This document shows, piece by piece, positions 16,568 through 25,902 of a stretch of DNA of 62,260 bases. Position 1 is the stretch's first letter. Each line of letters starts with the position of its first letter. The DNA is from Lactobacillus gigeriorum DSM 23908 = CRBIP 24.85. GTDB taxonomy: Bacteria > Bacillota > Bacilli > Lactobacillales > Lactobacillaceae. The stretch spans positions 1-62,260 of the forward strand of contig NZ_CAKC01000037.1 of NCBI RefSeq assembly GCF_000296855.1, written 5' to 3'. The notes under the pieces are model-generated. The model ran no database searches. It worked only from the letters and a program-made list of their open reading frames with translations, and was not told the origin of the DNA. The position numbers and the translations under genes are program-made.

Positions 16568-17521
16568 TTAGAAATGTAATAGCGTCCCTAAAAAGATCGT
16601 AATTGCTTGTGCCGTAACTACGATTTGGAAATTCTGCAATGCTGTTACAAAAGTTTCAGATTTAACTTGCTTGTGTAAGAAAGTTTGCACGTTTTTTCTT
16701 ACCAATGGGAAAGTAAGCAAGCTCAATAACGACATGTAAGGTGCAATGTGCAAAATTCCCGTTACAGCAATAAAGATATATGGGAAGTATGCTAGTACTT
16801 GATATAATACCAATGCTTTATCAGCCCCAAAGACTACTGGCAAGGTATGACGACCATTAGCTTTGTCTAAAACACGATCAGACAAGTTATCGGCCAGCAT
16901 TACGTTTGACGTTAATAACCAAGCAGGAACGCAGATTAACACTACCGTCAATAAAGTTAACACATTGCCACTAATGGTAAAGTTGTAGCCATTAGCTGCT
17001 GGGGTAAAGTTTAAAGCCAACAATTCATTGTAATTGCCATTAACAAAAATGAATAAAAATGGGATTCCTAGTCCTTGTGCCGTACCACTAAAAATCTCTC
17101 CCAATGGCATCCGTGAAATAGGAAATGGGCCAGCGGTGTAAAAAGCAAAAATCAAAAACATGGCTCCACCCAAGAAGAAGAGCATCCAATTAGTTCTAAA
17201 GCAGAGCCATAAGCCCAATCCTGATCCGATGGTAACCATGGCACCAATCACACTGAAAGCTTGCTTAACTGAAATATGTTCCACTGTCATTACGCTGATC
17301 TCTTTGAAGTGATCGTCTTTGGCCATAACATAGTCCATTACCGTATTAACGCCAGTAATCATATTGTCAAAAATCATTGAGCCTACGAAGAAGATCAAGC
17401 TATTTTGTAAATTCCAGCTACCACCAATAAAGAAAATAATAGCTGCTCCCAAAACATAACCGAATAATGATAGTACCGAAGTATGAATTTTTACAAAACG
17501 CAAATATTGTTTAATTGTCAT
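16568..17521 (-). CDS. UbiA-family prenyltransferase (MenA-like)
   Basis: Integral membrane prenyltransferase of 317 residues and about nine helices. The first Asp-rich motif is NTVMDYVMAKDD, the second DNLSDRVLDKANGRHTLP, both needed for Mg-prenyl-diphosphate binding. MenA-type enzymes attach a polyprenyl chain to 1,4-dihydroxy-2-naphthoate. No other menaquinone gene is present here, and many lactobacilli keep only such an orphan prenyltransferase, probably acting on externally supplied quinone precursors. It follows an amino-acid ABC transporter by 21 bases and may be co-transcribed with it. Confidence 0.85.
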   Translation of the reverse strand: MTIKQYLRFVKIHTSVLSLFGYVLGAAIIFFIGGSWNLQNSLIFFVGSMIFDNMITGVNTVMDYVMAKDDHFKEISVMTVEHISVKQAFSVIGAMVTIGSGLGLWLCFRTNWMLFFLGGAMFLIFAFYTAGPFPISRMPLGEIFSGTAQGLGIPFLFIFVNGNYNELLALNFTPAANGYNFTISGNVLTLLTVVLICVPAWLLTSNVMLADNLSDRVLDKANGRHTLPVVFGADKALVLYQVLAYFPYIFIAVTGILHIAPYMSLLSLLTFPLVRKNVQTFLHKQVKSETFVTALQNFQIVVTAQAITIFLGTLLHF

Positions 17522-17542
17522 TCTTATCCTCCAAAACGACTA

Positions 17543-18283
17543 CTATAAAACTTTAGCCAAAAAGTCTTTTGCACGTTGACTAGTTGGATTAGTAAAAATC
17601 ACTTCAGGCGCGCCTTTTTCTTGTAAATAGCCATCAGCCATAAACCAAATTTCATCCGCTACTTCACGGGCAAAAGCCATTTCGTGAGTTACCACGACCA
17701 TGGTCATCCCAGATTCAGCTAGATCTTGCATGGTTTTTAGAACTTCACCAACCATTTCCGGGTCTAAAGCACTTGTTGGCTCATCAAATAGCATTACCTC
17801 GGGATTCATTGCTAGAGCACGAGCAATTGCCACCCGTTGCTGCTGACCACCAGATAAACTGCTCGGATATTGTTTTGCCCGATCTTCTAAACCAACACGC
17901 GCTAGCAATTCTAAAGCAGTTTTTTCAGCTTCAGCTTCGCTGATCCCCTTAACTTTCATTGGCGCTAACTTGATATTCTCAATGACGTTCATATTGGGGA
18001 ATAAATTGAAGTTTTGGAAAACCATTCCCATCTTTTCCCGCAATTGGTCGAGTTCCTTGCCTTCGTTCAACTTTGCTAAATCAGTTCCATCAAAAATAAT
18101 CTTTCCTTCAGTAGGATGTTCTAAAACATTGAGGCAACGCAAAAAGGTGCTTTTTCCTGATCCTGAAGGTCCAATAATACAGATCACTTGACCCTTGTCG
18201 ACTTCAGCGGAAATGTCTTTCAACACCTCATTATTGCCAAAGCGTTTTTTCAAGTGGTTGATTTCAATCATTGCTTTAGTCAT
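17543..18283 (-). CDS. Polar amino-acid ABC transporter ATP-binding protein (GlnQ-like)
   Basis: ATPase of 246 residues with Walker [14 protein letters not shown]-loop [12 protein letters not shown], signature [17 protein letters not shown], Walker [15 protein letters not shown] and the H-loop in VVVTHEM. The [17 protein letters not shown] stretch is typical of the polar-amino-acid (PAAT) class. It overlaps the stop of the fused binding protein/permease by 8 bases and surely forms one transporter with it. Confidence 0.93.
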   Translation of the reverse strand: MTKAMIEINHLKKRFGNNEVLKDISAEVDKGQVICIIGPSGSGKSTFLRCLNVLEHPTEGKIIFDGTDLAKLNEGKELDQLREKMGMVFQNFNLFPNMNVIENIKLAPMKVKGISEAEAEKTALELLARVGLEDRAKQYPSSLSGGQQQRVAIARALAMNPEVMLFDEPTSALDPEMVGEVLKTMQDLAESGMTMVVVTHEMAFAREVADEIWFMADGYLQEKGAPEVIFTNPTSQRAKDFLAKVL

Positions 18284-19760
18284 TGTGCTTCATCCGTTTC
18301 TCAAAGTAATTCAACAATCTCGTTAAGGTAAAAGTCATAATAAAGTAAATTACCATGGCAATCGCTAATGGTAATACGCCTCGATAAGTCGAAGTTTGAA
18401 CTAATTGCGTTTGATACATTAATTCTGAAACTCCGATTACTGAAACTAAGGAGCTATCCTTTAATAAGGTAATAAACTCATTGCCCAAGGCAGGCCAAAT
18501 ATTCTTTAGCGCTTGAGGAATAATTACGTAGCGATAAGTCTTAGCTTGACTCAAGCCTAGTGATCTTGCTGCTTCAGTTTGGCCTTTAGCAATCGACCCG
18601 ATACCAGACCGAATATCTTCAGCTACATACGCACCTGAGTTCAAACCGATCGCAATAATTCCAGCTACGACCGCTGACAAGTTGGAAACAAAGTAGCCCA
18701 CGCCAAAGTAAACGAAAAGAATCTGTACCATTTGTGGCGTTCCCCGAATGAACTCAATATAAGCTACTGCCAGCCAATGGACCAGCTTAATCTTTGATAA
18801 GCGCATCAAAGCAAATAGCGTCCCTAAAATTACTCCAATCAAGACTGAAAAAATCGTAATTTCAACTGTATAGCCCACACCTTTAACAAAGTATGGTGCA
18901 TATTTCATCATTGAATTGTTCTTTTTAGCAGTCTTCATATATTTGGCTGCTGCTGGCAAATACTTGTGTTCGATCAGTTGCTCTTTTTGTACTCGAGCAA
19001 TCGTCTTATTAACTGCAGCTACTAAATCCTTTTGGCCTTTAGCAATGGCTACAGCGTTACCGGCTTGAGCTTCTTTTAAATCTGATTGTACCGCTAATAA
19101 ATTGTGGTTATTTTGAGCATAGGCTTTGGCAATCAATTCTTCAACTACTACCCCTGCGACTTTACCTGATTGTACGGCTAAGACTAAATTATTAATCTTG
19201 CTTAAGCCCTTGACTTTGCTGGACTTCATCTGCTTTTGGATCAGTTCATACTGAATACTGCCAGTTTGTGCTCCCAAAGTTTGGCCTTTAAAGTCCGCAA
19301 TTTTACGATATTTTGCCTGATCCTTTTTATTGATTAAGAAAAATTCGCCACTTGGATGGTAATAGATCTTAGAAAAATCTACGCTCTTCTTACGCTCTGG
19401 ACTTGGTGTCATTGCGGAAATTACCATATCAACCTTGCCCGTTTCCAATGCTACTAACAGCGAATCAAAGCTCATATTCTTAATAACAAGCTTGGCATTA
19501 AGATCTTTGGCGATATCTTTAGCTAATTCGATGTCAACGCCAACATATTTAGTCTGCCCAGCTTCACTTGCCGTAAATTCCAATGGTGGATAATCGGCCG
19601 AAGTTCCAACTACTAACTCTTTCTTTTGTTTAATTCGCTGCATAACTGAATTATTCGTCACTTGATCTGCAGCTTTTACTGGCATTACCGTGAGCAAAAT
19701 GGTCAAAAATGCCAATAAACTGGTCATGATTGCCATCATCGTCTTTTTTGGTAGTTTCAT
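18276..19760 (-). CDS. Fused substrate-binding/permease protein of an amino-acid ABC transporter
   Basis: Single chain of 494 residues. It has a signal peptide (cleavage near MPVKAA), an SBP_bac_3 binding domain about residues 35-270 ([45 protein letters not shown]), then a PAAT permease about 285-490 with VEFIRGTP-like [14 protein letters not shown] and the EAA loop [13 protein letters not shown]. The fused GlnPH-type layout is common in lactic acid bacteria and is usually specific for glutamine/glutamate or related polar amino acids; specificity cannot be fixed here. No riboswitch is visible upstream, unlike the second such transporter in the window. Confidence 0.93.
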   Translation of the reverse strand: MKLPKKTMMAIMTSLLAFLTILLTVMPVKAADQVTNNSVMQRIKQKKELVVGTSADYPPLEFTASEAGQTKYVGVDIELAKDIAKDLNAKLVIKNMSFDSLLVALETGKVDMVISAMTPSPERKKSVDFSKIYYHPSGEFFLINKKDQAKYRKIADFKGQTLGAQTGSIQYELIQKQMKSSKVKGLSKINNLVLAVQSGKVAGVVVEELIAKAYAQNNHNLLAVQSDLKEAQAGNAVAIAKGQKDLVAAVNKTIARVQKEQLIEHKYLPAAAKYMKTAKKNNSMMKYAPYFVKGVGYTVEITIFSVLIGVILGTLFALMRLSKIKLVHWLAVAYIEFIRGTPQMVQILFVYFGVGYFVSNLSAVVAGIIAIGLNSGAYVAEDIRSGIGSIAKGQTEAARSLGLSQAKTYRYVIIPQALKNIWPALGNEFITLLKDSSLVSVIGVSELMYQTQLVQTSTYRGVLPLAIAMVIYFIMTFTLTRLLNYFEKRMKHND

Positions 19761-19820
19761 CTAGCCTCCCACTTCCTTGTTACTACTTGCTTACTAGAGT
19801 ACCACATTATTTATTTACAC

Positions 19821-19849
19821 AAAATAAGGGTAGAGCAAAAACTCTACCC
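19821..19849 (-). terminator. Terminator of the TetR/membrane-protein operon
   Basis: Perfect GGGTAGAG/CTCTACCC stem with 6-base loop, followed on the minus strand by TTATTTTG. Confidence 0.8.
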
Positions 19850-19860
19850 CTATCTACTTA

Positions 19861-20694
19861 TTAATTAGCAGTTGTCGCTTGCCAAGGCAAGGCGCACAAC
19901 ACATACATAATCACTCCAGCGATTACAAATTCCAAAAAGATACCACTACTGATCTCTAATAAGAAACCCATGCCAGCAAAAGAAGTTGTCGTTACATTAA
20001 ACAACACTGGAATAATTGCCAAAATTCCGCAAATTAGAATTAACCAAAAACCAGCCCACATTCCTGCACCAGTAGTTGTATGAATTAAGGCCTTCAAACT
20101 TGAACGTGATTGTAAATCCCGCATCAACGAGACCAAAGTGATGATAGTAACAATGATGATCACAATGTTAACTACCAATAACAAACCAGCAATATTGGCT
20201 CCAAGCGTAACCACATTCAAATTGAATGCCTGATTGACCAAATAAACTTGATTATTTTTTTGCTTTTTCAGACGACTATTGATCACCTGCGCTTCGCTAG
20301 ATGAATCATGATCGATATTAGCATCAATATCATTCAAAATCTGCTGTGCCAGATCTGTGTTGCTGACCTTAAACCAGTGAAAACCCAAACTATAGTCGAT
20401 AATATGATCTGCAATTGGTTGCGTCTGCTTCTCCGTCAACAAATTAGAGGCCTCTTCACCTTGTGCATTAAGCAAATCGGCCAATTTATCGAAGTTATTG
20501 TTAACCTGACGAACGATTACCGCCTGATTGCTACTAGTTCTAATCTGGCTCTTCATAAAAAACGGATTTAAAAACGTTGCCGTAATCATAGACAGAGTAA
20601 CAATTAAGAACAGCACAAAAGCCAGCGTCCGTTTATACTCATGACTCTGTTCTTGACTTAATCTTCTAAGATCAGCACGTGATCGTCCTGCCAT
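19861..20694 (-). CDS. Uncharacterised membrane protein with extracytoplasmic domain
   Basis: Protein of 277 residues. An N-terminal membrane helix at about 25-50 (FVLFLIVTLSMITATFL) is followed by a soluble, predicted extracellular segment of about 110 residues, then three or four helices (about 160-275). No family is recognised and no enzymatic motif is seen. It lies 12 bases after a TetR regulator gene on the same strand, so it is probably the regulator's target and may be linked to envelope stress or efflux. That role is inference from position only. Confidence 0.75.
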   Translation of the reverse strand: MAGRSRADLRRLSQEQSHEYKRTLAFVLFLIVTLSMITATFLNPFFMKSQIRTSSNQAVIVRQVNNNFDKLADLLNAQGEEASNLLTEKQTQPIADHIIDYSLGFHWFKVSNTDLAQQILNDIDANIDHDSSSEAQVINSRLKKQKNNQVYLVNQAFNLNVVTLGANIAGLLLVVNIVIIIVTIITLVSLMRDLQSRSSLKALIHTTTGAGMWAGFWLILICGILAIIPVLFNVTTTSFAGMGFLLEISSGIFLEFVIAGVIMYVLCALPWQATTAN

Positions 20695-20706
20695 CTAAAA
20701 ACCCCT

Positions 20707-21390
20707 TTAACTGATAATTTCTTTGTCTTCGTCAAACATGTGATCGATTGCTCGATGAACGTTAATCATGTCGGCTGAAGCAATGATGCGGTGACCATCG
20801 CGCAAAGCTTGTTCAATTTCTTCAGGCTTTGCATGGCAGAAGCTGTACATCAATGAACTAGTTGCATAGTTAGACAAGTCTTCTGGCGTTAAATGATGCT
20901 TCTTGCGTTCATGGTACAATCTACCAACACCAACGGTAATAAAAGTAATGCCACTTTCGATTTCATCTTCAGTTGCCTTGATACCATCGAAAACATTAGT
21001 TTCTTGAATCCAATTAAACAAAATGTCGCCCCAATTATCAAGTGAATCATTAGCAGTAATTGCTTGTGAAATAATCCGATCAAGCCCTTCATCTCTTGAA
21101 CCAAGAATAAAGATTGTATAAATAAATGCTTTCATATGAGCATAAGAAGAAGTGTGATCAATGTCATCGTACTTATCTACTTCTTTACTCAATGTGGTCA
21201 ACAAATTACGCGCAATATCGTTGATCAATCTTGCCTTATGAGGATAGTAGGATTGCAATAATGATTTCGAAATATTGGATCTTTCTGCAATCATTTGTAA
21301 TGATACATTCTCCAAGCCTTTTTCTCTGATTAAGCGAAAAGTATTTCCAAGAATCTCTCTTCTTCTTTTCATGTTTTTACGTCTTGCCAT
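20707..21390 (-). CDS. TetR/AcrR-family transcriptional regulator
   Basis: Regulator of 227 residues. Residues about 10-60 form the TetR helix-turn-helix (FRLIREKGLENVSLQMIAER...SKSLLQSYYPHKARLI). The rest is an all-helical ligand domain without recognisable specificity. A basic start (MARRKNMKRRRE) precedes the HTH. It is followed closely by a membrane-protein gene, the usual pattern for autoregulated TetR operons. The upstream region has a TATAAT-rich stretch but I could not single out an operator. Confidence 0.88.
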   Translation of the reverse strand: MARRKNMKRRREILGNTFRLIREKGLENVSLQMIAERSNISKSLLQSYYPHKARLINDIARNLLTTLSKEVDKYDDIDHTSSYAHMKAFIYTIFILGSRDEGLDRIISQAITANDSLDNWGDILFNWIQETNVFDGIKATEDEIESGITFITVGVGRLYHERKKHHLTPEDLSNYATSSLMYSFCHAKPEEIEQALRDGHRIIASADMINVHRAIDHMFDEDKEIIS

Positions 21391-21478
21391 TTTATCTATA
21401 CCTTTCCTTCCGTATGTTTTACTAATATTATATCAATCATCTAATTATATACATAACATTTTGTATTTTCTACAAAAA

Positions 21479-21506
21479 AATAACCCTCACTTTTTTGAGG
21501 ATTATT
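21479..21506. terminator. Terminator of the prs paralogue
   Basis: AATAACCCTCA/TGAGGATTATT stem with one mismatch. The minus strand continues in a long T-run, which fits termination of prs. Confidence 0.75.
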
Positions 21507-21535
21507 TTAAAAGCTGTACTTTATTACCATATCGT

Positions 21536-22522
21536 TTATTTCAAACGATTTTGTTCATCAAAAATCTGGTGAATTGAACGATCGTTATAGACATAATCCA
21601 TACCACGAGCAAGCAATTGATCAACCGAAATTCTTACCATGCGGTCAGGATAATTCTTATGCATAATAGTATCAGTAACCACAATTTGCTCAATTGGCAA
21701 TTCATTCAAGGTTTCGTTAGCATTCTTTGAAAGCAATGCGTGAGTAGCGGCAACGTAAACCTTCTTAGCACCAGCTGCCATTACGGATCTAGTCGATGAA
21801 GCAATTCTTGAACCAGTATCAATTAAATCGTCAACGATAACACACTTCTTACCCTTAACATCACCAATCATATCGTGAATTTCAGTGTCATAACGTGCAC
21901 CGCGTTGATCAACGATAGCAATTGGAGCATCAAAGTATTGACCAAAGTTTCTAGCCAGCTTAGCCCCTGAGTGATCTGGAGAAACGACTACAACATCATC
22001 GTCGCCCTTTCTAGCAATACCATTGTCAAGGAAGTATTGTGCCAAGATTGGCATTGCGTGCAAGTGATCGACCGGAATATTGTAGAAACCTTGAATTTGC
22101 GAAGCGTGCAAATCAACCGAAATCAAACGGTCAATTCCAGTAAGCTGCAATAAGTTAGCGATCAACTTTGCAGTAATTGGCTCACGCGATCTAGTCTTGG
22201 TATCAGAACGTGAATATGCCAAGTAAGGAACTACGACATTGACATTGTGTGCTGAAGCGCGGTGTAAAGCATCAAGCACAATTTCTAATTCCATGAAGTT
22301 TTCGTTGACTGGATCTTGAATCGATTGAATTACGAAAACATCGCATCCTCTAACCGATTCGCCAATGTTAACTTGAATTTCCCCATCGCTGAAATGATGA
22401 ACTGCAGTTTCAATCAATGGTTGGTGTAATTGTTGCGCAATCTTTTCATTTAAAACCGGATTACCACCCAAGCCGATGACTTTCATTGGGTGTAATAATT
22501 GATGAAGCTCTTCCTTATCCAT
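21536..22522 (-). CDS. prs: Ribose-phosphate pyrophosphokinase paralogue with altered catalytic loop
   Basis: 328 residues, full Prs length, with VRGCDVFVIQSIQDPVNENF, SREPITAK, the metal/ATP His in DLHASQIQGF, SPDHSGAKLAR and the PRPP loop VIVDDLIDTGSR. Compared with B. subtilis Prs, the flexible-loop catalytic pair (Lys and Arg in DKRRPR) is replaced: here the loop reads DQRGAR. The ATP-side RQDRK is RSDTK, and the PRPP loop has GS in place of the usual AG. It is therefore either a diverged, slower synthase or a regulatory paralogue like PRPP-synthase-associated proteins. A second, canonical prs would be expected elsewhere in the genome. It has its own SD and terminator. Confidence 0.85.
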   Translation of the reverse strand: MDKEELHQLLHPMKVIGLGGNPVLNEKIAQQLHQPLIETAVHHFSDGEIQVNIGESVRGCDVFVIQSIQDPVNENFMELEIVLDALHRASAHNVNVVVPYLAYSRSDTKTRSREPITAKLIANLLQLTGIDRLISVDLHASQIQGFYNIPVDHLHAMPILAQYFLDNGIARKGDDDVVVVSPDHSGAKLARNFGQYFDAPIAIVDQRGARYDTEIHDMIGDVKGKKCVIVDDLIDTGSRIASSTRSVMAAGAKKVYVAATHALLSKNANETLNELPIEQIVVTDTIMHKNYPDRMVRISVDQLLARGMDYVYNDRSIHQIFDEQNRLK

Positions 22523-22664
22523 AGTTACCTCTTCTGTAAAAATACAATATACAGTTTTATTATAACTAAAATTGGCAATAAAAGCTTGTTAAATCTAGAT
22601 AGTTTATTTTTTGCCGATAAAAAACTAACTATATATCCTATTTTTAGGTTATTGCTAGTTGCTG

Positions 22665-23321
22665 CTATTTACAAAAGTCTTTAATTAAGTCTAACAGCTT
22701 CAAACTCTTTACCGTATAGCTATCATGTTTTTGTCGTGGCATAATAATCAACCGACCATTAGGAATAATCTGACTGTACCAACGCACATGCTCAACTTTG
22801 ACCCAATCTTTTTCACCAACCACACACAAAGTTGGAACTTGAATCTTCTTCAGCATATCCTCTGACATAAAACTCTCGGTAAGCTCAACTCGGCTATCGC
22901 GATCTAAGCGTAAAAAGCGGTGGAAGCCTTCAGTTAAATAATGATGAGGCTTGATGCCAGCACCATTAACAAAAACTCCGGCAACGATCAGTTTCTTAAA
23001 AGCATCAGGATGTTGACTAGCTAGCATCATCGCAGCTAATCCACCAGCATCAAAACCAAAGCAATAGCAGCCAACAATGCCCATTTGCTTGATAAAACTA
23101 TAAATATCCTCAACTTCGGTTTGATAGTGTTCTGCTATATCGCCATCACTTAAACCATGGCCACGCATATCGACTACATAGACCGTATAATGCAATGACA
23201 GTGGCGACACAATTTTATCGTACATCCCGCCATCCAAGTGGTGTCCGTGAATCAACAAAAGTGGCTCCCCGGTTCCTAACTTATGATAATACAGCTCGAC
23301 GCCATTAACCTTTTCTTTCAT
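22665..23321 (-). CDS. Alpha/beta-hydrolase with Asp at the nucleophile position
   Basis: Small cytosolic hydrolase of 218 residues with IHGHHLDGGMYD (oxyanion region), VVDMRGHGLSDG and the elbow GFDAGG, where Asp91 replaces the usual Ser. The probable catalytic His is in RQKHDSY near residue 204. Asp nucleophiles are known in the haloalkane dehalogenase and epoxide hydrolase branches, but the overall sequence looks like general hydrolases, so either a changed chemistry or loss of activity is possible. The start overlaps the end of the preceding glycosyltransferase gene by 17 bases. Confidence 0.82.
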   Translation of the reverse strand: MKEKVNGVELYYHKLGTGEPLLLIHGHHLDGGMYDKIVSPLSLHYTVYVVDMRGHGLSDGDIAEHYQTEVEDIYSFIKQMGIVGCYCFGFDAGGLAAMMLASQHPDAFKKLIVAGVFVNGAGIKPHHYLTEGFHRFLRLDRDSRVELTESFMSEDMLKKIQVPTLCVVGEKDWVKVEHVRWYSQIIPNGRLIIMPRQKHDSYTVKSLKLLDLIKDFCK

Positions 23322-24156
23322 TGTTGTTCCCTTCGTTGATGCTGATCAATTTTTCTGAGCTCTTACTTGACCGATACTCTTTCCACAAACTTTTAGCAAT
23401 CAAGCTCCAAACCAAATAGTTGGCCTTAAAATTATCTGGCACCATCTTCAAATTGAAATTGTGAACCATACTATCTTCTCTTTGCCAGTAATGATAAAGT
23501 GGGCGACTGCTACAATAATAGCCATCAGTTAAAGAGAGATATTTAACATTGAAGATTTGATCCTCCATAAAGGCCAATTTCTTTACAAATTGGAGCTTAT
23601 GCTTTCTAACTACATTAGTTTTATAACCCTTATTCCAGGTATAGCCTTTTACTGGTGAAACAAAGGCATGATTGAAGAAAAATGAACCCCAGAAATTGAC
23701 AATTAAGCGATAAGCTTCACGCTTGCTGATACTCTTTTCAATCGCCTTCTTGCAAGCATTAATTGCCGGCTTACCTTCATAATCAATCCAAAAGCCACAA
23801 CTTACCATGGCTGCTTCAGGATGTTCATGAAAAGCCTTAACGAAATAAGCCGTATAATCGGGATCGACCCAATCATCCCCATCGTGGAAAGTAAAATATG
23901 GCGTGGTCACTGCTTGCATACCGACATTTCTAGCATCAGATAACCCACCGTTAGCCTTATTGATTATTCTAAAATGTTGAAATTTATTACGATATGATTC
24001 TGCAATTTCAGCAGTTCGATCTTGCGAACCGTCATTTACGATTAACAATTCAAAATTAGGATCAGTTTGCTCAGCTAAATGATCCAATGCTCGCGCCAGA
24101 TATTTTTCCATATTGTAAACTGGCATAATCACGGTCAGTTCAGGTTGTTGTAACAT
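23305..24156 (-). CDS. Family 2 glycosyltransferase
   Basis: GT-A fold transferase of 283 residues. The N-terminus VIMPVYNMEKYLARALDHL is typical, NDGSQDRT binds nucleotide sugar, and the DxD-type metal motif is DGDDW. KANGGLSDARNVG is also classical for GT2 wall/exopolysaccharide enzymes. The C-terminal part has aromatic-rich acceptor-side sequence (YYCSSRPLYHYW). No membrane helix is evident, so it is probably peripheral. It is not within a recognisable polysaccharide operon; its only partner is the overlapping hydrolase. Confidence 0.88.
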   Translation of the reverse strand: MLQQPELTVIMPVYNMEKYLARALDHLAEQTDPNFELLIVNDGSQDRTAEIAESYRNKFQHFRIINKANGGLSDARNVGMQAVTTPYFTFHDGDDWVDPDYTAYFVKAFHEHPEAAMVSCGFWIDYEGKPAINACKKAIEKSISKREAYRLIVNFWGSFFFNHAFVSPVKGYTWNKGYKTNVVRKHKLQFVKKLAFMEDQIFNVKYLSLTDGYYCSSRPLYHYWQREDSMVHNFNLKMVPDNFKANYLVWSLIAKSLWKEYRSSKSSEKLISINEGNNNERKG

Positions 24157-24263
24157 ATTATTCCCCCATATTGTTCCAATTATACCATCTTAAAGGCTTG
24201 GCTTGCATCTTTCACCATAAAACTTAAATTTTACTAAATATTACTATTTTTGTATAGTACAAC

Positions 24264-24294
24264 TTGACCAAAAATAATTTTTGTCTATTATAAT
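24264..24294 (+). promoter_or_regulatory. Probable promoter of the DUF1002 gene
   Basis: TTGACC and TATAAT with a slightly long 19-base spacer, about 30 bases before the SD. Confidence 0.5.
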
Positions 24295-24321
24295 ATCCAT
24301 ATTATGCGAAGGAGAAAAATT

Positions 24322-25260
24322 ATGAAAAAGATTATTACGATGATTTCGATCCTCTTGGCAAGTTGGACTTTCCTTGCTTTCAATCATGGACAAGCTCTTG
24401 CCGATACTGAAACCCCAGTGGTTACCTTAGGTGGCTCGCTAACTGCAAGCCAGCGTCAAGGTACAATCGATACGCTTACGCAGCCTCTTAACGGTAGTAA
24501 TTACCAAACGATCACCGTTACTGGTAGCGATTTGGTTAAGTATCTCAATCCATCTGGCGATAATTTCACCACTTCATCAGGAGTTTGGTCTAGTGCAATG
24601 ATCCAGAAAACCAGTTCTGGTTCCGGCATTAACGTTAAAATTTTATCTTACAATGGCAAAAACAACATTACGACAATTACTGCAAATCAATATAAGAACG
24701 CTGCTTTAACTGCTGGTATCACCGATGCCAATATTTATGTTACCAGTGCCGTGCCAATCGATGGCTCTGGCGCTTTGGCCGGCGTTTATGCAGCCTATGC
24801 GAAAAACGGCAATTCTTTAAATCAAGAACAAGTCAATGCGGCTCAAGATGAAATCAATACCTTAAGTGGCATTACTCAAGAAAATAAAGATAAAGACGGC
24901 TATACTGATTCACAGCTTAACAATGCCGTAGCTGGTGCTAAATCGCAAATGGCGAAAGTCGGCAATAATATTTCTGATAGTCAAATTCGCGATATTGTCA
25001 CCAATCAAATCAATATCAATCATTTAGGCGATACGATTACCAACGAACAAAAGAACCAAATTGTCAACATCCTAATTGAAATTCGCGATTCTGGTGCTTT
25101 GAAAAACAGCAATTTTAAGCAACAAGCTGCAGAATTATCAAAGCAAATTCAGGCAGGAGCGAAAAATATTTTTGATAAGTTGAATACTCCTGAAAATCGC
25201 AACTTTTTCCAACAATTAATTGATAGTATCGTTAACTTCTTTACCAGCCTGTTCAAATAA
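24322..25260 (+). CDS. Secreted DUF1002 protein
   Basis: 312 residues from the ATG placed 6 bases after AAGGAG; an upstream ATG precedes that SD. A Sec signal peptide ends near GQALA/DTE. The DUF1002 core follows, with VTLGGSLTASQRQGTIDTL, the conserved SSAMIQKTSSGSGINVKIL and a Gly/Ala-rich stretch VPIDGSGALAGVYAAYAKNG. The C-terminal third is helical. DUF1002 proteins are conserved on Firmicute cell surfaces but have no established function. No sortase signal is present. Confidence 0.85.
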   Translation: MKKIITMISILLASWTFLAFNHGQALADTETPVVTLGGSLTASQRQGTIDTLTQPLNGSNYQTITVTGSDLVKYLNPSGDNFTTSSGVWSSAMIQKTSSGSGINVKILSYNGKNNITTITANQYKNAALTAGITDANIYVTSAVPIDGSGALAGVYAAYAKNGNSLNQEQVNAAQDEINTLSGITQENKDKDGYTDSQLNNAVAGAKSQMAKVGNNISDSQIRDIVTNQININHLGDTITNEQKNQIVNILIEIRDSGALKNSNFKQQAAELSKQIQAGAKNIFDKLNTPENRNFFQQLIDSIVNFFTSLFK

Positions 25261-25270
25261 GCTGGCAATA

Positions 25271-25317
25271 AAAAAAGAGACGACCTAGCATCAATATGCT
25301 AGTCGTCTCTTTTTTTA
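25271..25317. terminator. Bidirectional terminator between DUF1002 and rnhA
   Basis: AGAGACGAC plus TAGCAT pair with ATGCTA plus GTCGTCTCT (one bulged base), with runs of A and T on either side. Confidence 0.9.
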
Positions 25318-25803
25318 TTCTTGATCCATAAATTCGTTTAACAAGCTATCGACAAATTCATTGCCAGCATTATTCGCATGACCCTTAGTCCAACTATAAG
25401 TAGCATTAGGAAATTCTGGCAATAGGCGATCAACTTCTTGCCACAGCTCTTTATTTTTAAGCGGACCAGCTGCGCGTTTCCAGCCACGATTCTTCCACCC
25501 TTGAAGCCATTTTTGATTGATGGGATCTAGTACATATTTCGAATCAAGTACAAACAATAGTTTTTCTTGGTTGATTCCTAATTCAATCAGCTTATGCAGG
25601 GACTCAATAAAACCGGTCAATTCCATTTGATTGTTGGTTTTGCCCTTTTCTCCACCCGCTTGGTGCACTTCTTGACCTTGCCATTCAATTCGATAAGCCC
25701 AAGCTGCTGGATCATCAGGAGCTACTTTGGCGCCTTTGATGCCAGCTCCAGAGTTGCGTGTGCCACCGTCGGTATAAATCGTTGCATAATAGTCATTTGT
25801 CAT
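25315..25803 (-). CDS. rnhA: Ribonuclease HI
   Basis: Degrades the RNA strand of RNA-DNA hybrids (R-loops, primers) in the cytosol. The 162-residue protein shows the catalytic carboxylates in order: Asp in IYTDGGTRNSG, Glu in NNQMELTG, Asp in FVLDSKYV, and the late Asp near the C-terminus after WTKGHANN. It lacks the N-terminal hybrid-binding domain of larger RNases H. I preferred the internal ATG (MTNDYY) because AAGGGA has normal spacing to it and none to the earlier ATG. Confidence 0.92.
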   Translation of the reverse strand: MTNDYYATIYTDGGTRNSGAGIKGAKVAPDDPAAWAYRIEWQGQEVHQAGGEKGKTNNQMELTGFIESLHKLIELGINQEKLLFVLDSKYVLDPINQKWLQGWKNRGWKRAAGPLKNKELWQEVDRLLPEFPNATYSWTKGHANNAGNEFVDSLLNEFMDQE

Positions 25804-25902
25804 TTGCTTCATCCCTTACTATTGGTAAATTACTTAAGCAGTTTATTTTTTCCATGTTAAAATATATCTAAATACACAAGGAAAATTATAAGGCGGGGGA
25901 AC

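Noticed and set aside
19861-20694. Two-component or sensor function for the membrane protein next to TetR
   Set aside because: No kinase, cyclase or HAMP motif is visible; only topology can be described.
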